Source: Streptomyces catenulae (lineage in GTDB: Bacteria > Actinomycetota > Actinomycetes > Streptomycetales > Streptomycetaceae). Taken from it: a stretch of 44,068 bases of DNA. The translations under genes were made by a program, and so were the position numbers. Of this stretch, positions 1-6,420 are shown piece after piece. Position 1 is the first letter of the stretch, and every line of letters begins with the position of its first letter. The notes under the pieces are model-generated. The model did not search any database, was not told the DNA's origin, and saw nothing but the letters and a program-made list of their open reading frames with translations. The stretch spans positions 1 through 44,068 of the forward strand of contig NZ_JODY01000045.1 of NCBI RefSeq assembly GCF_000718015.1, written 5' to 3'.

Positions 1-198
1 CTCGGTGACGCATAATCACGTCGCGGTGTGAAATTCGGGCATGCCGAAATTCGTCCCGGTGAGGAGTCGTGCAGTAGTGGTGTGCCGCGATGCGGCGGAC
101 GGCTGCCACAGAACCGTTACAGCTGTGTGGCAACTCGGGGAACAGTACACGAGGCCCCTGGGTGCTTCAAACCTGGGGCGGGCCCCGGATTTGCGGGG
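1..198. other. Intergenic stretch at the left edge, no gene seen
   Basis: No reading frame here has a recognisable protein or a convincing start. The stretch is slightly richer in A and T than the rest of the window and probably carries upstream promoter or regulatory DNA for the trp leader, but I cannot name a site in it. Confidence 0.4.
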
Positions 199-204
199 TA
201 GCTT
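199..204 (+). promoter_or_regulatory. Candidate -10 box of the trpL-trpS transcript
   Basis: TAGCTT fits the TANNNT pattern and lies 7 bases before the ATG of the leader peptide, which has no Shine-Dalgarno sequence. Transcription would then start at or next to that ATG, giving a leaderless leader peptide. No good -35 element was seen. The role is inferred from spacing only. Confidence 0.4.
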
Positions 205-211
205 GGCCGCC

Positions 212-253
212 ATGACCCCGCATGCGCACGTACAGCAGTGGTGGCTCGCCTGA
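212..253 (+). CDS. trpL: trp leader peptide with tandem Trp codons
   Basis: A 13-residue reading frame, MTPHAHVQQWWLA, with two consecutive TGG codons at 239-244 and a TGA stop at 251-253. It lies 147 bases upstream of the tryptophanyl-tRNA synthetase start and directly before mutually exclusive hairpins. This is the layout of a ribosome-mediated attenuator. When charged tRNA-Trp is scarce, a ribosome should stall on the two TGG codons and let the antiterminator form. The frame has no Shine-Dalgarno but has a TANNNT box 7 bases upstream, so it may be translated from the 5' end of the mRNA. From memory, the auxiliary TrpRS gene of S. coelicolor was shown to be controlled by this kind of attenuation. 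Confidence 0.85.
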   Translation: MTPHAHVQQWWLA

Positions 254-305
254 CGGCGGCCGACCACAGCGCATGCACGACCACGGCCGCCGCCTCGGCG
301 GCCGT
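238..305 (+). promoter_or_regulatory. trpS transcription attenuator (segments 1-4)
   Basis: Four segments can be drawn. Segment 1 (238-250, containing both Trp codons) pairs with segment 2 (255-267) around the loop 251-254, as GTGGT/ACCAC, GGC/GCC and GCC/GGC with small bulges. Segment 2 can instead pair with segment 3, CGGCGGCCG at 254-262 against CGGCCGCCG at 284-292, a perfect 9-bp antiterminator. Segment 3 can pair with segment 4, ACGGCCGCC at 283-291 against GGCGGCCGT at 297-305 with loop GCCTC, the terminator. Segments 2 and 4 share the core GGCGGCCG. The base pairing is seen directly; the switching mechanism is inferred from known trp attenuators. Confidence 0.85.
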
Positions 306-318
306 TCGCGTTTCTCCT
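283..318 (+). terminator. Attenuator terminator hairpin before trpS
   Basis: A perfect 9-bp stem (283-291 with 297-305) with a 5-base loop is followed by a T/C-rich tail, TTCGCGTTTCTCC. The poor U-run is usual for Streptomyces terminators. It competes with the antiterminator formed by 254-262 and 284-292. Confidence 0.75.
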
Positions 319-400
319 CCCTCCCGCAGTCGGCCGTCGGGCCCGGTGGTCCGCGCGGCGCCGAACGGCGTGCGCGTACCGGATGGCAGGAGAGGACGAC

Positions 401-1396
401 ATGGCGAGGACGCGGATCTTCAGTGGGGTGAAGCCGACGGGGCATCTGACGCTGGGGAACTACCTGGGGGCGTTGCGGCGGTGGGCCGAGGTGGAGCAGT
501 ACCGGGCGGACGCGCTGTTCTGTGTGGTGGATCTGCATGCGTTGACCGTGGCGCACGATCCGGCGCGGGTGCGGCGGCTGACCCGGCAGGCGGCGACGTT
601 GTTGCTGGCCACGGGGGTGGATCCGGAGCGGTGCACGGTGTTCGTGCAGAGCCAGGTGGATGAGCACGCGCGGCTTTCGTACCTGATGGAGTGCACCGCG
701 TCCGACGGGGAGATGCGGCGGATGATCCAGTACAAGGAGAAGAAGGCGCGGGGCGGCGCGGAGGTGCGGCTGTCGTTGCTGACGTATCCGGCGTTGATGG
801 CGGCGGACATCCTGGCGTACGGGACGGATGAGGTTCCGGTGGGTGAGGACCAGGCGCAGCACGTGGAGCTGACGCGGGATCTGGCGGTGCGGTTCAACCA
901 GCGGTACGGGCCGGTGTTCGTGGTGCCCCGGGCGACGCGGCCACCGGTTGCCGCGCGGGTGAAGGATCTCCAGGAGCCCACGGTGAAGATGGGGAAGTCG
1001 CATGCCCGGACGGCCGGGATCGTCTATCTGCTGGACGAGGCGGAGACGGTGCGCAGGAAGGTGACGCGGGCGGTGACGGATGCGTGTCCGGAGGTCGGGT
1101 ACGACCCGGTGGCGCGGCCCGGGGTGGCGAATCTGCTGGAGATCCTGGCGGCGTGCACCGGGGAGTCGCCCGAGGCGTTGGCCGGGGCGTACGGCTCGTA
1201 CGGGGCGTTGAAGAAGGATGTGGCGGAGGCGGTGGTGGAGCTGTTGCGGCCGGTGCGGGAGCGGCATGCGGAGCTGGCCGCGGATCCGGGGTACGTCGAC
1301 GGTGTGCTGCGGGACGGGGCCGGGCGGGCGCGGGCGATGGCGCGACCGCGGGTCGATGCGGCGTACCGGGCGGTGGGGTTGCTGCCGCCGGGGTGA
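401..1396 (+). CDS. trpS: Tryptophanyl-tRNA synthetase, auxiliary type
   Basis: Class Ic aminoacyl-tRNA synthetase that charges tRNA-Trp with tryptophan, 331 residues, normal bacterial length. The HIGH-type signature PTGHLTLGN is at residues 12-20, and the KMSKS loop appears as KMGKS. The segments MAADILAYGTDEVPVGEDQ and QHVELTRD carry the Trp- and ATP-pocket residues typical of the family. His46 in VDLHALTV is kept; it aligns with the His whose change gives indolmycin resistance in Bacillus TrpRS. The start at 401 has GGAGAGG just upstream; an in-frame ATG at 383 has no ribosome site. The preceding Trp-codon leader and attenuator suggest this is the inducible second TrpRS (trpRS1-like) rather than the housekeeping copy, which would lie elsewhere. 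That assignment is inference; the enzyme call is firm. Confidence 0.95.
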   Translation: MARTRIFSGVKPTGHLTLGNYLGALRRWAEVEQYRADALFCVVDLHALTVAHDPARVRRLTRQAATLLLATGVDPERCTVFVQSQVDEHARLSYLMECTASDGEMRRMIQYKEKKARGGAEVRLSLLTYPALMAADILAYGTDEVPVGEDQAQHVELTRDLAVRFNQRYGPVFVVPRATRPPVAARVKDLQEPTVKMGKSHARTAGIVYLLDEAETVRRKVTRAVTDACPEVGYDPVARPGVANLLEILAACTGESPEALAGAYGSYGALKKDVAEAVVELLRPVRERHAELAADPGYVDGVLRDGAGRARAMARPRVDAAYRAVGLLPPG

Positions 1397-1458
1397 GGGC
1401 GCGGCCTTGCGGGGCGCCTGTCCCTTTTACGGGCGGGGGCTCCCTTAAGGGCAGGGTT

Positions 1459-1585
1459 TCCCCTACGGGTCCGGGGCGCGGTCCCTGAGCGGGGTGTCCC
1501 CTACGGGTCGTTCCCGGCCCGTAGGGGACAGTCGCGGCCCGTAGGGGATCTAGGCCCGTAGAGGGCGGCCCCGGCCCGTAGGGGA
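1459..1585. repeat. Cluster of CCCGTAGGGGA repeats between trpS and proC
   Basis: Six copies of the 11-mer CCCGTAGGGGA or its complement lie in 127 bases: complement at 1459-1469 and 1497-1507; direct at 1518-1528, 1538-1548, 1555-1565 (degenerate) and 1575-1585. Further copies occur at 11545-11555, 12569-12579 (one extra G) and 12587-12597, all outside genes. The inner pair forms the terminator hairpin listed separately. Confidence 0.85.
1496..1529. terminator. Bidirectional terminator between trpS and proC
   Basis: GTCCCCTACGGG at 1496-1507 and CCCGTAGGGGAC at 1518-1529 form a perfect 12-bp stem with a 10-base loop between the convergent genes trpS and proC. There is no U-run, as is common in high-GC genomes. 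Confidence 0.7.
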
Positions 1586-1599
1586 AGTCTCGGCGGGGC

Positions 1600-2409
1600 T
1601 CAGCCGTTGCCCGAGGCGAGTTCGCGGCTGCGGTCGCGGGCGGCTTCGAGGGCGGCGAGGAGGGCGGCGCGGACGCCGTGGTTCTCCAGCTCGCGGATGG
1701 CGTTGATGGTGGTGCCGGCGGGCGAGGTGACGTTCTCGCGGAGTTTGACGGGGTGTTCGCCGCTGTCGCGGAGCATGACGGCGGCGCCGATCGCGGCCTG
1801 GACGATGAGGTCGTGGGCCTTGTCGCGGGGCAGTCCGAGGAGGATTCCGGCGTCGGTCATGGCCTCGACGAGGAAGTAGAAGTAGGCCGGTCCTGAGCCG
1901 GAGAGGGCGGTCGCGGCGTCCTGCTGGGACTCCGGGACGCGCAGGGTCTTGCCGACGCCCGCGAAGATCTCCTCGGCGCGGCGGAGGTGGTCGCCGGTGG
2001 CGTGGGTGCCCGCGGAGATGACGGACATGGCCTCGTCGACGAGGGCGGGGGTGTTGGTCATGACCCGGACGACGGGGGTGCCCGCGGCCAGCCGTTCCTC
2101 GAAGAAGGCGGTGGGGACGCCCGCGGCGCCGCTGATGACGAGGCGGTCGGCGGGGACGTGCGGGGCGAGTTCGGTCAGGAGGGTGCCCATGTCCTGCGGC
2201 TTGACCGTGAGGATCAGAGTGTCGGCGGCTGCGGCGGCCTCGGCGTTGGTGACCGCGTCGACGCCGTAGCGCTCGCGGAGTTGGGCGGCGCGCTCGGGGC
2301 GGCGGGCGGTGACCAGCAGGTCGGCGGGTGCCCAGCCGCCGCGGATCATGCCGCTGAGCAGGGCTTCGCCGATTTTTCCGGTGCCGAGTACGGCGACCTT
2401 CTGAGCCAT
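1600..2409 (-). CDS. proC: Pyrroline-5-carboxylate reductase
   Basis: Last enzyme of proline synthesis; it reduces 1-pyrroline-5-carboxylate to L-proline with NAD(P)H in the cytoplasm. It is 269 residues, the usual length. The N-terminal Rossmann motif is VAVLGTGKIGEALLSG. The family segments VRVMTNTPALVDEAMSVISAG and ALSGSGPAYFYFLVEAMTDAGI, and the C-terminal LRENVTSPAGTTINAI block, all match ProC. The start at 2409 (MAQKV) is preceded by AGGTGA; an upstream in-frame start at 2517 lacks these features. It is convergent with trpS and divergent from the M1 peptidase gene, so it is probably transcribed alone. Confidence 0.97.
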   Translation of the reverse strand: MAQKVAVLGTGKIGEALLSGMIRGGWAPADLLVTARRPERAAQLRERYGVDAVTNAEAAAAADTLILTVKPQDMGTLLTELAPHVPADRLVISGAAGVPTAFFEERLAAGTPVVRVMTNTPALVDEAMSVISAGTHATGDHLRRAEEIFAGVGKTLRVPESQQDAATALSGSGPAYFYFLVEAMTDAGILLGLPRDKAHDLIVQAAIGAAVMLRDSGEHPVKLRENVTSPAGTTINAIRELENHGVRAALLAALEAARDRSRELASGNG

Positions 2410-2743
2410 GTTGCGCTTCACCTCGCCGGTGGTGGTGCCAGGGTGTGGTGCCGGTCCCCCGCCGGGTGGCCCGTCGCAATCCCTTACGGGCCGCGGCCGG
2501 GCGGGGTGGGGTGGCACGTCCTGGGGTTGCCTGGTTGCGCGGCCATCCTCGCACCTGGGGGCGGGCGGCGGCGGGGGCGTTCCGGGGTGCGGACGGGGGC
2601 CGCTGCGCCGTGCCGTACCGGATCTCTCCCGCCTCGTATCCGAAAAGTCCGTAAGGTCGAGGGTTCGTGATCATGGGGCCGGGTCGGGCGGGTGACCGCC
2701 GTGGTGGCGGCCCGCCCGTAGTCGGTTCCACGTCTGGAGTTCT
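2410..2743. other. Divergent intergenic region proC / M1 peptidase
   Basis: No gene is seen in these 334 bases. A locally A/T-richer patch at about 2635-2675, with TAAGGT at 2650-2655, may hold the promoter of the peptidase gene, but no -35 element stands out. The promoter of proC should lie near 2410-2480. Confidence 0.35.
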
Positions 2744-4192
2744 GTGAAGCGCCGGTCCGTTCTCTCCCGCCGTGCGGCCGTTGTGCCGTGCGCCGCGCTC
2801 GCCGCCGTCCTGCTGGTGTCGTCCTGTACGCAGGGGGCGGTGGCCACGGGGTCGGTGGGGGCCGGTGGGGTCGGGGACCCGCTCTTTCCCTCGCTCGGGA
2901 ACGGCGGGTACGACGTAAGCCACTACGGGCTGGAGTTGGCGTACGACGTGGCGGAGGGGCGGCTCGACGCGACGGCGCGGATCACGGCGAAGGCGACGCG
3001 GGACCTCCGTGCGTTCCGGCTCGATCTTCAGGGTCTGCGGGTCACCTCCGTCCGGGTCGACGGGGCCACGGCCGGGTTCTCCCGTAAGGGGCACAAGCTG
3101 ACGGTGCGTCCGGCGGAGGGGCTGCGGAAGGGCAGCACGTTCCGGGCGACGGTGGCGTACGACGGGGCGCCGCAGGAGATGACGGATGCGGACGGGGCGT
3201 CGGAGGGGTGGGTGAAGACGCGGGACGGGGCGTTCGTGTCGGGGGAACCGGCGGGGGCGATGACGTGGTTCCCGGGGAACAACCATCCGTCCGACAAGGC
3301 GGCGTACGACATCCGGATCACCGTGCCGCGCGGGTACACGGCGGTCGCGGGCGGGGAGTTGCGGTCGAGCGTCACCTCCGGGGGCCGGACGACGTTCGTG
3401 TGGCACTCCGGGGAGCCGATGGCGACGTATCTGGCGACGGCGACGATCGGGCGGTTCGATGTGCACCAGTCGCGGACGGCGGACGGGTTGCCGCTGTACG
3501 TCGCGGTGAACCCGAAGGAGGCGGCGGGCAGCCGGAAGGCGCTCGACCGGTTGCCGGAGGTGCTGGCCTGGTCGCGGAAGCTGTTCGGGCCGTATCCGTT
3601 CACGTCGGCGGGGGCGATCGTCGACCACACGCCGGAGCGGATCGACTGGGTGGCGCTGGAGACGCAGACGAAGCCGGTGTACGCGGGCGCCCCCGATACG
3701 TCGACGGTGGTGCACGAGACGGCGCATCAGTGGTTCGGGGATTCGGTGACGCCGCGGACCTGGGCGGACACCTGGCTGAACGAGGGGTTCGCGCAGTACG
3801 CGGAGTGGTTGTGGGAGGCGCACGAGGGCGGGCGCACGCCCCAGGAGCGGTTCGATGCGCTGTATGCGCTGGAGGATGACGACGAGGACGAGGTGGACGG
3901 CGTCACGTACGAGGAGTTGTGGGAGTTCCCGCCGGGGGATCCGGGGTCGGCGGAGAACGTGACGGGGACGCCGGTCTACGACCGGGGCGCGATGGTGCTC
4001 CAGCAGCTGCGGAAGGCAGTCGGTGACCAGGCGTTCTACCGGATTCTGCGGGAGTGGCCGGCCGCGCACCGGCACGGGAACGCGGATTCCGAGGAGTTCA
4101 TCGACTTCTGTCAGGAGCGGACGGACGTGGATCTGACGGATCTGTTCGACGACTGGCTCTACGGGGAGGGTCGGCCGGACTGGGAGTACTGA
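2744..4192 (+). CDS. Secreted M1-family zinc metallopeptidase lipoprotein
   Basis: A 482-residue exported peptidase of the M1 (aminopeptidase N / LTA4 hydrolase) family. The N-terminus has a basic start, a hydrophobic stretch and a lipobox LLVSSC with Cys at about residue 28, so it should be a membrane-anchored lipoprotein. An N-terminal beta domain is followed by the catalytic domain. The zinc site is HETAHQW (His324, Glu325, His328) plus Glu347 in NEGFAQYAE, with the exact 18-residue spacing of M1 enzymes. The exopeptidase signature usually read GAMEN appears here as VALETQ. The C-terminal helical part is shorter than in full PepN. The start is GTG with GGAG upstream. Substrate is unknown; peptide trimming outside the membrane is inferred. 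Confidence 0.93.
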   Translation: MKRRSVLSRRAAVVPCAALAAVLLVSSCTQGAVATGSVGAGGVGDPLFPSLGNGGYDVSHYGLELAYDVAEGRLDATARITAKATRDLRAFRLDLQGLRVTSVRVDGATAGFSRKGHKLTVRPAEGLRKGSTFRATVAYDGAPQEMTDADGASEGWVKTRDGAFVSGEPAGAMTWFPGNNHPSDKAAYDIRITVPRGYTAVAGGELRSSVTSGGRTTFVWHSGEPMATYLATATIGRFDVHQSRTADGLPLYVAVNPKEAAGSRKALDRLPEVLAWSRKLFGPYPFTSAGAIVDHTPERIDWVALETQTKPVYAGAPDTSTVVHETAHQWFGDSVTPRTWADTWLNEGFAQYAEWLWEAHEGGRTPQERFDALYALEDDDEDEVDGVTYEELWEFPPGDPGSAENVTGTPVYDRGAMVLQQLRKAVGDQAFYRILREWPAAHRHGNADSEEFIDFCQERTDVDLTDLFDDWLYGEGRPDWEY

Positions 4193-4203
4193 GCGGTCGG
4201 CCC

Positions 4204-4297
4204 CCGGGTGGGGTGGGTGCGTGCCCCGGGTGGGGTGGGTGCGTGCCCCGGGTGAGGTGGGTGCGTGCCCCGGGATGCGTGCCCCGGGATGCGCGCC
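4204..4297. repeat. Short tandem repeat array (22-bp x3, then 14-bp x2)
   Basis: Three 22-bp units start at 4204, 4226 and 4248 (core CCGGGTGGGGTGGGTGCG; the third has one change). Two 14-bp units CCGGGATGCGTGCC follow at 4270 and 4284. The second unit type looks like the first with an internal deletion. The array fills the gap between the convergent M1 peptidase and methyltransferase genes. Confidence 0.9.
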
Positions 4298-4320
4298 TCG
4301 GGGCCCGGACCGCCCCCGGT

Positions 4321-5127
4321 TCAGGCGTCGGTGCGTCGGACGGCCGTGAGGTGGAGCGCGTACGCCTCCTCGACGGTGCCGTCGGGGAAGACCTGCCGCA
4401 GCTCCGCGTCCTCGTCCGCGAGTGCGGGAGCGGCGGCGGGGCCGAGGGCCGCGAGGTGGGAGCGGCTGCCGAGCATCGCGAGGTGGGTGGCGAGCGGGAC
4501 CCGGCGGGTCCAGTGGAGCAGCCGGGTCGCGGGGCGCAGCCGCGGTCCGGGGAGGGCGGCGAGGACGTCCGGGGCGGTGTCGGCGGCGTGGTGGCGGTGG
4601 TAGCCGGGGAGGCGGCGGGCGAGGCGGGCTTCCTGGGCCGCCTGCCAGGGGACGTCCGGGTCGGGGACGTTCCACCAGAGGGCGAGGGTGCCGCCGGGCC
4701 GCAGCACCCGTAGGGCCTCGGGGACGGAGCGTTCCGGGTCGGTCCAGTGCCAGGACTGGGCGTAGGTGACGAGGTCGAAGTCGGCGCCGTCCGGGAACGG
4801 CAGCGCCTCGCCCCGGGCGCGGACCACCGGGAGCGCCGGGTGGGCGCGGTGCAGTTCGGCGGCCATCGCGGCGCTCGGTTCGACGGCCGTCACCCGGGCG
4901 CCGCGGGCGGCGAGCGCGGCGGTGGCCAGGCCCGTACCGGCGCCGACGTCGAGCACCCGGGCTCCGGCCAGCGGGCGGCCCGCCAGCTGCTCGACGGCGT
5001 CGTGGAGCGACGGCGGGTAGCCGGGGCGGGCGGCGGCGTACTGCGCGGCGACGGTGTCGAAGGAGCGGGCCCGGGTCTCGTGGGAGGGCGTCGGCGGAAG
5101 CGGGTCCGGCCGCGGGTCGTGTGTCAT
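4321..5127 (-). CDS. Class I SAM-dependent methyltransferase
   Basis: A 268-residue protein with a methyltransferase type-11-like fold. Motif I, VLDVGAGTG (residues 58-66), binds S-adenosylmethionine. The acidic end of strand 2 is VTAVEPSAAM, and the post-I segments GEALPFPDGADFDLVTYAQSWHW and EALRVLRPGGTLALWW are typical of small-molecule methyltransferases of the UbiE/Trm9-like group. The substrate cannot be told from sequence. The start at 5127 (MTHDP) has GGAAAGG upstream; the longer frame to 5223 would overlap the next gene. It lies downstream of the membrane protein gene on the same strand and could be cotranscribed with it. Confidence 0.88.
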   Translation of the reverse strand: MTHDPRPDPLPPTPSHETRARSFDTVAAQYAAARPGYPPSLHDAVEQLAGRPLAGARVLDVGAGTGLATAALAARGARVTAVEPSAAMAAELHRAHPALPVVRARGEALPFPDGADFDLVTYAQSWHWTDPERSVPEALRVLRPGGTLALWWNVPDPDVPWQAAQEARLARRLPGYHRHHAADTAPDVLAALPGPRLRPATRLLHWTRRVPLATHLAMLGSRSHLAALGPAAAPALADEDAELRQVFPDGTVEEAYALHLTAVRRTDA

Positions 5128-5191
5128 GGGGCGCGCCTTTCCGGACGAGGGGGCGGGCCCGTACGGGTCGGGCCCGGACAGCCCCCGGATG

Positions 5192-5770
5192 CTATTTCCG
5201 CTTCCCCTTGGGGGACTTCGCACTCGGTCCGTTCTTCGGGCGCTTCGCCGCCGGGTTGCCCGTACGGGCGGTGCGGCGGCGTTCGTGGCGGGAGCGGGCG
5301 GCGGCGTACTCGGCGCGGTGCAGCTTCTCGCCGGGCGCCTCGACGAGGCTGCGGCAGAAGTAGGCGAGCAGCGAGCCGAGGAAGCCGATCAGCAGGAGGC
5401 TCTGTACGGAGCGGTCGGCGGCGCTCGCCGATGACGGGTCGGGGCGGCGGACGAACCCGTCCCAGGTGCGCCGGAACGCGAGCGCGCTGCAGACCGCGAA
5501 ACCGGCGATGACCAGCACCGTCACCAGCGGACCCACCTCGCCGATCGCCAGGCCCTGGAACGCGAACCGCAGCACGACCGCACCGGCGAGGGTGGCCAGC
5601 AGCGAGCCGACGGCGACGGCGACGCGGCGCAGGGCGTAGCCGCGGTCGTGGTGGAGCCAGCAGGTGCCGAAGAAGCGGATCGGCTCCGGCGTCGGCCCGC
5701 CGTCGGCCGGGCCGGTGCCGGGTCCGGGGGCGCGCTCCGGGCCGCCGGGGGTCGTCCGCTCGTCGCTCAT
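5192..5770 (-). CDS. Small membrane protein, three predicted TM helices
   Basis: A 192-residue protein of unknown function. A Pro/Gly-rich N-terminus (1-30) is followed by three hydrophobic segments at about 50-69, 81-99 and 122-140, and a strongly basic C-terminal tail (about 155-192) rich in Lys and Arg, which probably faces the cytoplasm. The start at 5770 has no clear Shine-Dalgarno, but GATAAT ends 6 bases upstream, which suggests a leaderless mRNA. The family was not recognised. Confidence 0.75.
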   Translation of the reverse strand: MSDERTTPGGPERAPGPGTGPADGGPTPEPIRFFGTCWLHHDRGYALRRVAVAVGSLLATLAGAVVLRFAFQGLAIGEVGPLVTVLVIAGFAVCSALAFRRTWDGFVRRPDPSSASAADRSVQSLLLIGFLGSLLAYFCRSLVEAPGEKLHRAEYAAARSRHERRRTARTGNPAAKRPKNGPSAKSPKGKRK

Positions 5771-5917
5771 ACCTCGATTATCGCCGTCCGCCCGGGGCGC
5801 CACGGAACCGCGGGTCGCCCCGGGGAGCGGACCCCGGAACGCCCCTGGAACGCCGGGCGCCCGCCCCGTACGGGCCGTCGGCTCACGTCCCGTACGGGGC
5901 GGGCGCCCGGCGCCGGG

Positions 5918-6232
5918 TCACGACGTGCAGTGCGGCGCCACGAAGCCGCTGCTGCCGGTCCGTACGTAGCTGTCGGAGACATAGCCGCCGCCCCCGATCG
6001 CGTCCCAGATCTCGGAGACGCCCGTCGGGCCGGAGACGCGCTGGCCGTAGCGCTGGCAGCGGATCTGGACGGACGAACCGGCCGGGAGCTGGCGGACGAC
6101 CGGGGTGGCGGTGCTGGGGCCCTGGCGGACGTTGACGCGGTAGCCGGGGACCAGCGGGTAGGACGTCGCGGCCGCGGCGAGGGGCTGGACGTCGCCCGCT
6201 GTGGCGTCCGACAGGTCCTGGATGTCGCTCAT
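5918..6232 (-). CDS. Bacterial SH3-like domain protein
   Basis: A 104-residue protein consisting mostly of an SH3b-type fold: RVNVRQGPSTATPVVRQLPAGSSV, then IRCQRYGQRVSG and WDAIGGGGYVSDSYVRTG. Such domains commonly bind peptidoglycan or peptides. Cys residues at IRCQRYG and APHC near the end could form a disulfide if it is exported, but no ordinary signal peptide is seen at the chosen start. The start at 6232 follows GGGGGAG closely. A longer upstream frame (from 6346) is basic and not a clear signal peptide. It is divergent from the kinase gene. Confidence 0.75.
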   Translation of the reverse strand: MSDIQDLSDATAGDVQPLAAAATSYPLVPGYRVNVRQGPSTATPVVRQLPAGSSVQIRCQRYGQRVSGPTGVSEIWDAIGGGGYVSDSYVRTGSSGFVAPHCTS

Positions 6233-6350
6233 CGGTGTACTCCCCCGTGGAGTGCGCGCGTCGCGCGCGGTGGTGCGCCGTACCCGGGTGGCAGGCGCCT
6301 GTGCACCGGGCACGCTAGCAAGCCTCGTACGTCTCGTACGCGCCATCGAC

Positions 6351-6356
6351 TAGGCT
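6351..6356 (+). promoter_or_regulatory. Possible -10 box for the kinase gene
   Basis: TAGGCT lies 64 bases before the kinase start codon in the divergent region. No convincing -35 hexamer is visible 16-18 bases upstream, so this is a weak call based on the -10 consensus alone. Confidence 0.25.
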
Positions 6357-6420
6357 CCGCGCGTACCCCTGCGCCCTGTGGACGCGGGGTTCGGCACGGC
6401 GAAGGACACGGGGGTGGACG

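Noticed and set aside
16..402. A 128-residue frame on the minus strand over the trp leader
   Set aside because: It is Arg-rich, without motifs, and lies opposite the attenuator, which explains the sequence better.
4204..4297. A CRISPR-like array
   Set aside because: The units are directly joined without spacers and there are no cas genes.
1550..4675. Very long open frames opposite real genes (for example 1550-4675 and 6229-8394 on the minus strand, 38517-41987 on the plus strand)
   Set aside because: They are Arg/Pro- or Gly-rich shadows of recognised genes in GC-rich DNA, cross several gene boundaries, and contain no protein motif.
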